Shown here: piece after piece, positions 25,752 through 34,336 of the stretch
How the letters are laid out: every line of letters begins with the position of its first letter
Position numbering within the stretch: the first letter of the stretch is position 1
Source: Thermomonas sp.
GTDB lineage: Bacteria > Pseudomonadota > Gammaproteobacteria > Xanthomonadales > Xanthomonadaceae
NCBI RefSeq assembly: GCF_029945965.1
Contig: NZ_JAQSDO010000002.1
Location: 21,984 to 85,983, forward strand
Length of the DNA: 64,000 nt
Direction: 5' to 3'
Translations under genes and position numbers: made by a program
The notes under the pieces: generated by a model
What the model saw: only the letters and a program-made list of their open reading frames with translations
The model's database searches: none
Told to the model about the DNA's origin: nothing

Positions 25752-26561
25752 GGTTCTGTCGTGATAAGGGTATCCGACAATCCGGGCCATGCTTGATTTC
25801 CGCAAAAGTTCAATCAACAGCGCCCTGCGCAAGGTCCTCAAACGGTTTCACTATCCCCTCGAAGTTATGCTGACGTGCGTGCGCTGGTATGTGGCCTATC
25901 CGTTGAGCCTGCGCCATGTTGAGGAAATGATGCAGGAGCGCGGTGTTTTCGTTGACCACGCCACTGTGCATCGCTGGGCAATCAAGATGGTGCCGGTGTT
26001 GGCTGCCGTTTTGCGGCGGCGCAAACGACCCGTTGGCCTGAGCTGGCGGATGGACGAGACCTACATCAAAGTGGCCGGCCAGTGGAAGTACCTTTACCGC
26101 GCGGTTGATCGCGCTGGTGATACGGTTGACTTTCTTCTCACTGCCAAGCGAGATATGGCTGCAGCGCGGCGCTTCTTGGAGCGCGCCATCAACCTGCACG
26201 GATTGCCAGAGAAGATCACCATCGACAAGAGTGGAGCCAACACGGCGGCCATAGAAAGCATCAAGGCCGACGCTTGCGTCGATATCCTGATGCGTCAAAA
26301 CAAATACCTCAACAACATCGTCGAGCAGGACCATCGCGCCATCAAACGAATCACCCGACCGTTACTCGGATTCAAGTCGTTTTGGAGTGCACGAATCATC
26401 ATTGCCGGGGTCGAGACAATGCACATGATTCGCAAGGGGCAGCTGAACTGCCCTGCCGGTCAGACCATGTCCGCAGCACAGCAGTTCTACAGTCTCGCAG
26501 TTTGATCACCAGGTCAGCAACGCAACTCCTTTCGGCCAGAGTCCGTTATTGCGACAAAACC
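25752..26561 (+). mobile_element. IS6-family insertion sequence, 810 bp
   Basis: Ends GGTTCTGTCGTGATAAGGG (25752) and, reading inward from 26561, GGTTTTGTCGCAATAACGG match at 15 of 19 positions. One DDE transposase gene fills the element. No 8-bp duplication is seen (flanks GATCTACC and ATTTTTAC differ), so it arrived by co-integration or has since recombined. It lies right after the acid-sugar cluster. Confidence 0.88.
25789..26505 (+). CDS. IS6-family transposase
   Basis: A 238-residue DDE transposase. Seen: N-terminal zinc-finger/HTH region FHYPLEVMLTCVRWYVAYPL and ERGVFVDHATVHRWAIK, then catalytic Asp in RMDETYIKV, Asp in TIDKSGANT and Glu in VEQDHRAIKR. All three catalytic residues and the full length are present, so it looks functional. 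The first 20 residues are nearly identical to the IS6 copies at 49832-50126 and 63926 onwards. Confidence 0.95.
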   Translation: MLDFRKSSINSALRKVLKRFHYPLEVMLTCVRWYVAYPLSLRHVEEMMQERGVFVDHATVHRWAIKMVPVLAAVLRRRKRPVGLSWRMDETYIKVAGQWKYLYRAVDRAGDTVDFLLTAKRDMAAARRFLERAINLHGLPEKITIDKSGANTAAIESIKADACVDILMRQNKYLNNIVEQDHRAIKRITRPLLGFKSFWSARIIIAGVETMHMIRKGQLNCPAGQTMSAAQQFYSLAV

Positions 26562-26613
26562 ATTTTTACCCCACCTGGTTATCGCCGCAAGACGGTACTG
26601 GTCGGACGCTTAC
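26562..26613 (+). mobile_element. IS66 right-end remnant
   Basis: AAGACGGTACTGGTCGGACGCTTAC (split: AAGACGGTACTGG, TCGGACGCTTAC) at 26589-26613 matches the right end of the IS66 at 14218 almost exactly. Only about 50 bases of the element remain before the IS6 end, so the IS6 insertion or a deletion removed the rest. Confidence 0.8.
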
Positions 26614-26616
26614 CTT

Positions 26617-26800
26617 TATCCCGCAAGAGCATCGAGCCCATGTCAGTGGTCGATTCGCCATGATCGAAGACGGCATGGGCTTCAGCCTGGCTCCGTGGCG
26701 CCTGATGGTTGAGCAGCGGTTGGCGCAGTACGTAGCTTTCGTGGTGCGCGGCCAGTTCGTTACCTGGAAGTTCGGCCGCCAGCGCGGTATCGGTATCTAA
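26617..26800 (+). pseudogene. C-terminal remnant of a DUF3363-type conjugative relaxase
   Basis: The last 50 codons before TAA at 26800 read SGRFAMIEDGMGFSLAPWRL, then MVEQRLAQYVAFVVRGQFVT and WKFGRQRGIGI. This is the C-terminal DUF3363 pattern of VirD2-like relaxases (RlxS type) from Tn4371-like integrative conjugative elements. The nicking domain is gone. Just upstream, in another frame, 26617-26643 reads LSRKSIEPM, a match to the N-terminal region of IS701-family transposases, so the junction itself may be an IS scar. Confidence 0.65.
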
Positions 26801-26873
26801 GATTTGTTGACATTTCAGCCGAGCACACGATGGCACCGACGCGGCTGATGAACGAATGCCAGCCCGCGCACTA

Positions 26874-27671
26874 TCAAGCCGATTCAACGACCCGCGTGGC
26901 TTCGCGATTTCCATCGGATGCTGTCCGACCTCCGTCATCGATTGAGGCGGAAGTGGCCTCCACGAGGAAGAAACGCGCGACCATTTCCTTTGTGATTTCG
27001 ATCGCCCGCTTGAGGCTCATGTCGATATGTTCGGTGAGGGTATTGAGCGCCTCCTCCGTTTTGCGCTGCGCGATGAGGTCAACAATGGCCAAGTGGGCAT
27101 CGAAGGCCTGGATGTTCCATGCAGACAATTGTTGGATGTCGATGTGCCGCGCTACGTGGATGCGGCGGGTGACGATTTCCATGAACGCCGACAGTTCCTT
27201 GTTGCGGGACAATGCAACTAATCTGCGGTGAAACTCCTCATCGGCGAGCAGCAGATCGCCGGTCGTTAGCGTCGCCGTTCGCTGCATCACTTCGACCCAG
27301 AATCGCTTGAGGGACGCGATCTCCTCGTCCGTGGCTCGTTGAATCACCAGGAACACAGCCCTGCGCTCCAACGCAATGCGCACCTGATACAGATCGAACA
27401 CTTCGTCGACGCTGATGGCTTTGCGGAAGAACCCCTTGTTCATCACAAAGTCAAACAGACCTTCAGCCACGAGGCGATTCAACGCTTCCCGAAGCGTCGC
27501 GCGACTGACACAAAGTTCTCGTCCGAGCGCCTGCTCGTTGATTCGCGAGCCTGGTTTGAAGTCATACCGCATTGCTCGATCGCGCAGCTCATAATACAAA
27601 CGCTCCACGCTGCTTTCGTCTCGGACCCGAGGCGGCGGTTTAACGGCGCTGCGTCGTGAAGTTGTAGCCAT
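26874..27671 (-). CDS. GntR family regulator, FCD type
   Basis: A 265-residue regulator with a winged helix N-terminus (residues 21-85: SVERLYYELRDRAMRYDFKP, INEQALGRELCVSRATLREA) and an FCD domain (LLLADEEFHRRLVALSRNKE, AFDAHLAIVDLIAQRK) carrying the Asp/His metal positions. It follows the D-amino-acid operon. The sequence TGTCGGCAC occurs 71 bases upstream of its start and again twice in the ridA/phosphotransferase promoter region, suggesting autoregulation and control of both operons. Confidence 0.92.
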   Translation of the reverse strand: MATTSRRSAVKPPPRVRDESSVERLYYELRDRAMRYDFKPGSRINEQALGRELCVSRATLREALNRLVAEGLFDFVMNKGFFRKAISVDEVFDLYQVRIALERRAVFLVIQRATDEEIASLKRFWVEVMQRTATLTTGDLLLADEEFHRRLVALSRNKELSAFMEIVTRRIHVARHIDIQQLSAWNIQAFDAHLAIVDLIAQRKTEEALNTLTEHIDMSLKRAIEITKEMVARFFLVEATSASIDDGGRTASDGNREATRVVESA

Positions 27672-27741
27672 ATGTTTATTTCAGTGTGGGTGGGCTCCCA
27701 GTGTAGCCAGTTCGTGTACGACACACATCTGCGTAGACAGC

Positions 27742-27754
27742 TGTCGGCACTTGT
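27742..27754. promoter_or_regulatory. candidate GntR operator TGTCGGCACTTGT
   Basis: Upstream of the GntR gene. The same core in reverse complement (GTGCCGACA) is at 35980-35988 and 36104-36112 in the divergent promoter at the far end of the operon. Shared only by these regions as far as I can see, so it is a likely site for autoregulation. Confidence 0.6.
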
Positions 27755-27818
27755 TTCAACATGACCCACAATAGGGCTTCACCCTAAGCCGCCGCTGGCA
27801 CGCGTACCTTGGAAACCC

Positions 27819-28772
27819 TCATTTCGGGTCAACAACGCCACTGTGCGTCACCGTGTTCCGATTTGCTATCGGCAAACCCGCCTCTCGCATGGCCACAGCC
27901 ACACACTCTGCCAACTCGGGTGGCAGCGAGGTCATGGGCAGCCGAAGCATGGGGGCACTGAGGCCTAAGAGGGACACGGCGTGCTTCACTGCAATCGGGT
28001 TTGATTCGCAGAAGAGCGCCGTGGTGAGGGGGTGTAGTTTCCGGGCGACCGTGCGAGCCATGTCGAGTTGGCCGAGGGCCATGTATGCACACAGGTCAGC
28101 GACCATACGCGGTGCAACGTTGGCAGTCACCGAAATGATGCCCCAGCCGCCCACGGCGACGTAAGGCAACGCGGTGAAGTCGTCACCGCTGTACAGCGCG
28201 AAATCAGTTGGAACCACGGAGGCGATGGCTTGGGCTCGGATCATGTCGCCCGACGCATCCTTGATGCCGCATATGTTCGGATGGGCCGCGAGGCGCTGCA
28301 CAGTCTCCACGGAGAAATCGACGACCGTACGCCCCGCGACGCTGTACAGGATCAACGGCAATGAGGTTACCTCGGCTTGAGCGCTGAAATGGCGAAACAA
28401 GCCATCCTGCGTCGGCTTGTTGTAGTAGGGCACCACGCTGAGCAAAGCGTCAGCGCCTGCTTCGCTGGCGATGCGCGCGAGTGCAATCGCCTCGGAGGTG
28501 GCATTGGCGCCGACACCGGCGACTATCGGAATCCGCCCCGCGGCATGCTGAGCCGCCTCCACCAGCAGGCGGCCATGTTCTTCAATTGACAGGGTGGAGG
28601 ATTCGCCCGTCGTCCCGGCAACGACGATGCCGCTCGTGCCCTGGCCAATGTGCCAATCTATCAGGGTTCGGAACTTCTGAAGATCCACCGAACCGTCATG
28701 AAGGAACGGGGTGATCAGTGCAACCAACGAGCCCCGTGGCAGGTTCGAAGACAATTTGGTGCACGCGTTCAT
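27819..28772 (-). CDS. dihydrodipicolinate synthase family protein
   Basis: A 317-residue class I aldolase-fold protein. Seen: GTTGES (53-58), Tyr116/Tyr117 (VVPYYNKPT), Arg148 (YSVAGRT) and Schiff-base Lys171 (GIKDASGD), matching E. coli DapA Thr44/Tyr133/Arg138/Lys161. Such sequences include true DapA but also aldolases, sugar-acid dehydratases and the hydroxyproline-pathway deaminase. Its place at the end of an amino-acid uptake and oxidation operon argues for a catabolic lyase or deaminase rather than lysine synthesis. Exact reaction unknown. Confidence 0.85.
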   Translation of the reverse strand: MNACTKLSSNLPRGSLVALITPFLHDGSVDLQKFRTLIDWHIGQGTSGIVVAGTTGESSTLSIEEHGRLLVEAAQHAAGRIPIVAGVGANATSEAIALARIASEAGADALLSVVPYYNKPTQDGLFRHFSAQAEVTSLPLILYSVAGRTVVDFSVETVQRLAAHPNICGIKDASGDMIRAQAIASVVPTDFALYSGDDFTALPYVAVGGWGIISVTANVAPRMVADLCAYMALGQLDMARTVARKLHPLTTALFCESNPIAVKHAVSLLGLSAPMLRLPMTSLPPELAECVAVAMREAGLPIANRNTVTHSGVVDPK

Positions 28773-28832
28773 GTTCGCGTTCTTTGCTCTTCGCTTTTCA
28801 TTGTGTTTTCCCTTGCTGTTCCGGGGCGAGGT

Positions 28833-29621
28833 TCAATGGGGACGGCCGCCCAGGTAGAGCTCTCGCATCTCGCTGCTGTTAAGAAGATAGCTCGCACTGT
28901 TCTCCAGCGCGACGGTTCCCATCGACAGGACATAGGCTCTGTCGGACATGCGCAAGGCTTCCATGGCGTTCTGTTCCACCATGAGTACGGATACTTGCTC
29001 GGTCTCCCGAATGCGAGAGATTGCATCGAAAACCTCGCCCAAGGTCTTGGGCGAGAGACCCGCCGAGGGCTCGTCAAGCAACAAGACCTGAGGGCGCGGC
29101 ATCAGCGCACGCGCAAGCGAGAGTATTTGCCGCTCGCCGCCGGAGAGCGAGGATGCGGGGGCAGTCATCTTCCGACGAAGGACCGGATAGATGTCGCACA
29201 GTTGCTCCATGCGTTCAGCACAAGCCACCTTGGTGCAGAACTGGCCCCCAAGCGCCAGATTCTCCCAAGTAGTGAGCGCGCCGAAGACGTTCTCCGTCTG
29301 CGGTACAAAGCCTACGCCGCAGTGGCGGACCTTGCGATGCGCAGGTACATTCGTGACTTCGCTACCGGCAATCCGCACGACGCCGGAGCGGGGTTTCAGG
29401 AAGCCCGCGACCGTCTTCAGCAGCGTGGACTTTCCGCACCCGTTGGGTCCGAGAATGCAGACGATCTCACCGCGCGCGACTTTCAATGAAATGCCACGCA
29501 GGATATCGACCTCCACCGCATATCCGGCGACCACGTTGTCGACTTGAATGGCGAGGCTGTCCGTCCGCTGCAGGGCCGACGGCACCGCTTGTGGCGTCTG
29601 GGGCCAGAGTTCAGGTGTCAT
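28833..29621 (-). CDS. livF: branched-chain-amino-acid-type ABC transporter ATP-binding protein LivF
   Basis: An ATPase of about 262 residues: Walker A GPNGCGKST, Q-loop GFVPQTENVF, signature LSGGERQIL, Walker B VLLLDEPSAGL, and the LivF-type MVEQNAMEAL switch region. It pairs with LivG to energise the LivHM permease. The ATG at 29621 is preferred; a GTG three bases upstream overlaps the livG stop. The N-terminal extension of about 25 residues before the ABC fold is longer than usual. Confidence 0.93.
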   Translation of the reverse strand: MTPELWPQTPQAVPSALQRTDSLAIQVDNVVAGYAVEVDILRGISLKVARGEIVCILGPNGCGKSTLLKTVAGFLKPRSGVVRIAGSEVTNVPAHRKVRHCGVGFVPQTENVFGALTTWENLALGGQFCTKVACAERMEQLCDIYPVLRRKMTAPASSLSGGERQILSLARALMPRPQVLLLDEPSAGLSPKTLGEVFDAISRIRETEQVSVLMVEQNAMEALRMSDRAYVLSMGTVALENSASYLLNSSEMRELYLGGRPH

Positions 29622-30421
29622 CACGCGGCTTCCTTGCAGATCTGGGAAACGGGTTGAGCTTGATCAGTCGGGCGGCCCAGGTAGGCCTCCAGCACCTTGG
29701 GGTTAGTAGCAAGCTCGGAGGGAAGGCAGTCGGCGACGATCCGGCCACGATCAAGGACGATGCACCGGGTGCAGACTTCACGAACGAAGTGCATGTCGTG
29801 TTCGACGATCATTTGAGAAATGCCGCGCTGGTTCAGCCGTTGCAACGTACCCACAATGTCGCGCCGCAGATTCGGATGAACGCCGGCAGTAGGCTCGTCG
29901 AGCATCAGGAGTTTGGGCGCGCCCATCAGTGAGCAGGCGATGCTCAAGAGCTTCTTCTGCCCCCCCGACAGGGAGGCCGCCGGCAGATCCTTCACCTTGG
30001 CCAGCAGGAGCTCGTCGAGCAACCTGTTGGCCTGGTCTATGGCGGCTCGCTCCGCTTGTTTCACCGATGCAGGACGCAACATCGTCGCGATCACGCCGTG
30101 GTGCGAGGTGCTCGCTGCCACCGTAACCTCGAGCACCGACATCTTCTGAGGCATCGAGGGCAACTGAAACGTTCTGGCGATACCGCTGTGCACGATCTCG
30201 TGGCTCTTCCAGCGGGTGACATCGGTATTCCCCAGACAGACGCTTCCGGCATCTGCCCGCGTGAAGCCCGAGATCGCATTCAACAAGGTGCTCTTGCCAG
30301 ATCCGTTCGGACCGAGCAACCCGACGATCTCGCCGGGGTGGATCTCAAACGAGACATCGTTCAACACCTGGTTGCCGCCGAACGCCTTGGCGACGTGGGC
30401 GACCCTCAGAAGTACTTTCAT
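29621..30421 (-). CDS. livG: branched-chain-amino-acid-type ABC transporter ATP-binding protein LivG
   Basis: A 266-residue ATPase with Walker A GPNGSGKST, signature ASLSGGQKKLLSIA, Walker B LLMLDEPTAGVHP and the LivG-type MIVEHDMHFV segment. The start at 30421 overlaps the livM stop (ATGA); an upstream in-frame extension lies in livM and is not coding here. Works with LivF on the inner face of the LivHM complex. Confidence 0.94.
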   Translation of the reverse strand: MKVLLRVAHVAKAFGGNQVLNDVSFEIHPGEIVGLLGPNGSGKSTLLNAISGFTRADAGSVCLGNTDVTRWKSHEIVHSGIARTFQLPSMPQKMSVLEVTVAASTSHHGVIATMLRPASVKQAERAAIDQANRLLDELLLAKVKDLPAASLSGGQKKLLSIACSLMGAPKLLMLDEPTAGVHPNLRRDIVGTLQRLNQRGISQMIVEHDMHFVREVCTRCIVLDRGRIVADCLPSELATNPKVLEAYLGRPTDQAQPVSQICKEAA

Positions 30422-31317
30422 CGAATTCTCCGAACGCGTTCCGGCAGCAGGCCCTCTGTGCGCCACAGTAGGCAGGCCAGAAGAAGGCAGCCAATCAAAC
30501 CGAGACGTACCGCGCCAGCGACGTCCGAGCTAATGCCCAGGTAATCTTTTGCGAAAGGAACGGCTGTATAGATCATCTGAACGATCACGGCACCTAGGAC
30601 TACGCCTCCGGCATTGCCGAGCCCACCGATCATGACCATCGTCCAGATCAGAAACGTCTCGGAGGCGAGCATGAAGTCCGGGCCGACGTAGCTCATGTAC
30701 AGCCCCAGCAAAGATCCACCGATGGAGGCCGCCACGGCCGAAACCATGGTGGCTTTGGACTTCAGCGACACTAGGTTGTATCCAAGGCTGGTCGCCAACG
30801 CGGGCTCCTCCCGCATGAGCCGAAGGGCACGCCCGAAGCGTCCAGCTGCCAGGCGTCGCGATAGCAGAGCTGCCACCAACGCCGCGCCAACAGCAGCGGC
30901 AAGAAATGCACTTCGGTCCCAAGGGCGTTCGATGTGTTGGAACAGCCGCGGAATGCCGCTCATCCCCTGCGCCCCTCCCGTGAGCCAGTTTTCGTTCAGC
31001 GCAACCGTGCGTAGGATCTCTGCAATCGCGAGCGTGGCGATTCCCCAGTAGTCCGCGCCGAGGTTGCGACCGAGTCGCGACATCCCGAAACCCAGCGCCG
31101 CAGCGGCAGCGCAGCCGGCTGCGATCCCGATGATGGGTGACACGCCCGATGCGCTGGAAATGCCGATCGCATATGCGCCGATACCCACGAATGCGATGTG
31201 GCCCAGATTCAGGAGTCCGGCATAGCCCGCCTGGAAGTTAAGAGCAATCGCGATGAGCGCATAGATCGAAGCGACCGTGGCGATATGGATAGCAAAGTCA
31301 AACACGGCGAACCTCAC
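30418..31317 (-). CDS. livM: branched-chain-amino-acid-type ABC transporter permease LivM
   Basis: A 299-residue polytopic membrane protein with LivM features: FQAGYAGLLNLGHIAFVGIG near residues 28-47, YWGIATLAIAEILRTVALNE (92-111) and the EAA-like SLKSKATMVSAVAASIGGSL region. It overlaps the end of livH by 20 bases, more than the other overlaps in this operon. Forms the channel with LivH. Confidence 0.93.
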   Translation of the reverse strand: MRFAVFDFAIHIATVASIYALIAIALNFQAGYAGLLNLGHIAFVGIGAYAIGISSASGVSPIIGIAAGCAAAAALGFGMSRLGRNLGADYWGIATLAIAEILRTVALNENWLTGGAQGMSGIPRLFQHIERPWDRSAFLAAAVGAALVAALLSRRLAAGRFGRALRLMREEPALATSLGYNLVSLKSKATMVSAVAASIGGSLLGLYMSYVGPDFMLASETFLIWTMVMIGGLGNAGGVVLGAVIVQMIYTAVPFAKDYLGISSDVAGAVRLGLIGCLLLACLLWRTEGLLPERVRRIR

Positions 31318-32191
31318 GATCGAACAGACCGTACGGGCGGAAAAGCAATGCCACCAGCAGGAAGAGGAAGGATGCCGCCCCGATGTAGGTGACGGGAAGA
31401 AATGCCAGGGGCTGGCCGACAGCCCAACCGAAGTTGATGTTGGTCACGGCTGTCTCCGCGATGGCGATGAGAAAAGCACCTGCTGCTGCCCCGAGGGGAT
31501 TGCCCAGCCCCCCGATGATGGCCGCAGCGAACACGGGCAACAGGAGGTCGGTGCCCAGGTTGACGTGGACGTCGCCCGTCATCGCGAGCATCGTGCCACC
31601 GACCGACGCGAAGGCTCCGCTGGTGAAGGCGATCAGGTTGGTGATAGTCGCGGCATCAATACCGGTGGCTGCGGCCAGAGATCGGTTGGCCGACAAGGCA
31701 CGCATCGAGCGCCCGACACTGGTCCGGTACAAGACCAAGGCGAAACCGATCAGGACGGTCAGTCCTGCGGCAATCGAGTAGAGCTGTGCATGCGCCACCC
31801 TGGCACCGCCGATGATGACGGGTGGTGTGATATCGAATGCGTACCGCAGGGGACGCGATCCGGCAAAACCTAGGATGCAAGCCACGATCACCATGGACAC
31901 AGCCAATGAACCGATCATCGCGATCGCAGGACCGGCGCGAAGCAGTCGGGTGAAGATGAGGCTATTCAGGACCACCGCGAAGATGCCCGTTATCAGGCAC
32001 GAGACAAGCATGGCGACGGTAAACGGCAAGCCAAGTTTTTGGCCGGCCAGCGTAAGGAAGGCGCCCAGTGTTGCGTACTGTACGTGCGCGACATTTGGGA
32101 ACTTGACCAACGCGTAGACCGCGCTCAGGCCGACCGCGACCAGTGTGATGTCGGCCGACCGGATCAGCACGTCCAGGATGAATTGAAACAT
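31298..32191 (-). CDS. livH: branched-chain-amino-acid-type ABC transporter permease LivH
   Basis: A 297-residue permease with about eight hydrophobic segments. The conserved LivH loop RALSANRSLAAATGIDAATI and GGLGNPLGAAAGAFLIAIAE are visible. The ATG at 32191 is chosen because upstream in-frame sequence (containing HGPLRAPEAT) does not resemble the family. Partner of LivM. Confidence 0.93.
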   Translation of the reverse strand: MFQFILDVLIRSADITLVAVGLSAVYALVKFPNVAHVQYATLGAFLTLAGQKLGLPFTVAMLVSCLITGIFAVVLNSLIFTRLLRAGPAIAMIGSLAVSMVIVACILGFAGSRPLRYAFDITPPVIIGGARVAHAQLYSIAAGLTVLIGFALVLYRTSVGRSMRALSANRSLAAATGIDAATITNLIAFTSGAFASVGGTMLAMTGDVHVNLGTDLLLPVFAAAIIGGLGNPLGAAAGAFLIAIAETAVTNINFGWAVGQPLAFLPVTYIGAASFLFLLVALLFRPYGLFDREVRRV

Positions 32192-32334
32192 GGCAGTAGC
32201 CGCTTGGGTTGCTTCAGGAGCGCGCAGCGGACCGTGCACGCCTGAAGTATCGGGTTATCGAACTGCCTGCAGCCGTTGGATTTCTCCGAGACGTGCCGCA
32301 GGCTGCGTCCTCGCAGGAGGAAAGAACTGCCATT

Positions 32335-33435
32335 TCAGCGCGGCACAACACCGTTCGTATAGCGGGTCTTCACGTAGGGTTGAACCGTGCGCTGACGATC
32401 GGCATCGAATGCAATGGCGCCGGTCACGCCCTCGAATTTCCTGCCCGTTTCAAGCAGTGCCGCGCGAACTTTGGCCGGCTCCGTGGATCCCGCCTTGTTG
32501 ATTGCAGCCGCGGCCAGGATGACGCCGTCGTAGGCATAGCCGCTGTAAGCCGATTTGAACTTCTCGCCAAACCGCTTCGTGTACGCTTCTTCATATTGAC
32601 GGCCGTTGGGCCCGGTGGAGCTCACCTCCATGCCCAGCTGTCCATTGGCAATCTGCGCCGGGGTGTCAGTGGTGCACATGGTCTGGTAGATCGCATACCA
32701 TGCCGACTTGTTGAGGGCCAAGTCATAGGCTTCGCGGTTGATGATGGCCGCTTCTTGGCCATATGCACTGTAGACATAGACGTCGGGCGCGGCCCGCTCG
32801 AGCTGCTGCAACTCACGCCGGTAGGTGGATTGGCCCGCGGTGTAGAGGACGGATCCAACCACTTTGCCACCCATGGCTTCGAAGTTCTTCTTGAACTCCT
32901 CTGCAACGCCCTGGCCGTAGGCGTTGTTCGGTGCAATGAATGCAGCCTTGCGGTACTTTTGATCGAAGACATCCTGCGCTGCGAACTTGGCGGATACGTC
33001 ATCCAGCCCGATCACGCTGAATGAGCCTTCGCCGATGCTGCGTACCTTGGGGCTCGAACTCCCGATGTTGACATGCGACACGCCTTCGTTGACTAGGTAC
33101 TGTGCGGTCGGGATTGTGATGCCGGAAGAATACTCACCCAGAACCACCGGCACCTTGTTGACTGTCACGAGTTTCTTCGCGCCGTCCAGCGCGGTCGGCG
33201 CACGCCCACCCGAATCTTCGGTGATTACTTTCAATTTCCGCCCAAGTACACCGCCGGACGCATTTACGCGTTCAACGGCCAGTTCCATGCCGCGGCGCTG
33301 GTCCTCACCAATGCTCGCACTCGAACCCGTCAGGGGCAGCACCGCGCCGATGGCGATGTCCTGCGCTCGGACGGCGCCGATCGATCCCACACACACGCCC
33401 AGCACAGCCAGGGCTTTGATTGCACGCTTCATCAT
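32335..33435 (-). CDS. ABC transporter periplasmic amino-acid/amide-binding protein (LivK family)
   Basis: A 366-residue receptor with a signal peptide (MMKRAIKALAVLGVCVGSIG, then AVRAQ) and a two-lobed Leu/Ile/Val-type fold: IAIGAVLPLTGSSASIGEDQ, GLDDVSAKFAAQD, AFIAPNNAYGQGVAEEFKK. It would capture an amino acid or related compound for LivHMGF. It is separated from livH by 143 bases and from the racemase-family gene by 130 bases. Ligand not evident. Confidence 0.92.
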   Translation of the reverse strand: MMKRAIKALAVLGVCVGSIGAVRAQDIAIGAVLPLTGSSASIGEDQRRGMELAVERVNASGGVLGRKLKVITEDSGGRAPTALDGAKKLVTVNKVPVVLGEYSSGITIPTAQYLVNEGVSHVNIGSSSPKVRSIGEGSFSVIGLDDVSAKFAAQDVFDQKYRKAAFIAPNNAYGQGVAEEFKKNFEAMGGKVVGSVLYTAGQSTYRRELQQLERAAPDVYVYSAYGQEAAIINREAYDLALNKSAWYAIYQTMCTTDTPAQIANGQLGMEVSSTGPNGRQYEEAYTKRFGEKFKSAYSGYAYDGVILAAAAINKAGSTEPAKVRAALLETGRKFEGVTGAIAFDADRQRTVQPYVKTRYTNGVVPR

Positions 33436-33565
33436 GATTGGATCCTTTAGATTCCTTGGTTGCTAAATCGCCGCGGGCAACTTGTCCGCGACACGGTAAA
33501 AGAAGACGAAAGACTTTGCGGGGAAGGAGATAACGGCGCCTCCCGCGCGCGACGCCGTCCTGGTT

Positions 33566-34336
33566 TCAGAGGTCAAAGAGCCGTCCTAGGTGGGGCACTT
33601 TGTCTTGCACCCCACCTAGGCGGAGCGCGTGCCAGGCCATGGCGTGGTTGCTGGACAGCACGGGTTTGCCCAGTAGCTGTTCCAGTTCAGTGACCTGGCT
33701 TGCCACGCGCAAGCTGGTGCACGACACAAAGACTGCGTCGACGGCGTCGTCAGAGCCCAGGTCAAGCACTGCATTGCGAATTGATTGGGCATCAATGCGG
33801 GCGACCTCGTTGTCATTAGCGTGGTTGAACGAACCGGCCTTGACGACCTGGATGTCGCGCGCTTCGATATAGCTGGCCATCCATTCGCTCACGCTGCGCA
33901 CATAAGGCGTCAGCAGCGCGATGCGCTTGGCTCCCAGGGCACGCAGGCCCGCGAGTGCCGCTGTGATAGGAGTGGTGCACGCAACACCTGGTCTCGCCTC
34001 GCGAATGCGCTCAAAGACTTTCTCTTCGCCGATCACCATTGCACCAGACGTGCACCCGAATGCAACGACGTCGATGCGCTCTCCAGGCCGGATCAAAGCG
34101 ACGCTTGCGGCAATGTCCTTTTCCATGGCCGCCAGCGTCTCGGGTGATATGTCGGGCGAATTGGCAAGTCGGCATTCGTAGAAGCCCACGCCATCCAGAC
34201 GCAGCAGGTTCCGCCACTCGTGTTCAATGGTGTGATCGGTGGCCAAGACCACCAGTCCGATGGCCGCCCGGTGTGAGACACCCTGATCCAGCGTGAAGGG
34301 TTGCACCGCGAAAGCTGCTTTTGCAATCGTGCTCAT
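33566..34336 (-). CDS. Asp/Glu racemase superfamily protein (maleate isomerase/arylmalonate decarboxylase-like)
   Basis: A 256-residue protein with two cysteines where this superfamily places its acid-base pair: Cys95 in AFGCTSGAM and Cys206 in FVSCTSLRV. Members racemise amino acids, isomerise maleate or decarboxylate arylmalonates. In an operon with a D-amino-acid dehydrogenase, converting the L- to the D-amino acid is an attractive role, but the FGCTSG motif is also seen in maleate isomerases. Its ATG overlaps the dehydrogenase stop (TGATG). The 3' end encodes a perfect 11-bp hairpin (33585-33620). Confidence 0.8.
   Translation of the reverse strand: MSTIAKAAFAVQPFTLDQGVSHRAAIGLVVLATDHTIEHEWRNLLRLDGVGFYECRLANSPDISPETLAAMEKDIAASVALIRPGERIDVVAFGCTSGAMVIGEEKVFERIREARPGVACTTPITAALAGLRALGAKRIALLTPYVRSVSEWMASYIEARDIQVVKAGSFNHANDNEVARIDAQSIRNAVLDLGSDDAVDAVFVSCTSLRVASQVTELEQLLGKPVLSSNHAMAWHALRLGGVQDKVPHLGRLFDL
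33585..33620 (-). repeat. perfect inverted repeat within the racemase gene
   Basis: CCTAGGTGGGG (33585-33595) and CCCCACCTAGG (33610-33620) pair over 11 bases with a 14-base loop, 20 bases before the stop codon. In the mRNA this is a very stable hairpin at the border between the enzyme genes and the transporter genes. It could slow 3' exonucleases or tune expression across the junction. There is no U-tract, so it is not a standard terminator. Confidence 0.6.

Noticed and set aside
25744..26569. Target duplication for the IS6 element at 25752
   Set aside because: The 8-base flanks GATCTACC and ATTTTTAC do not match.
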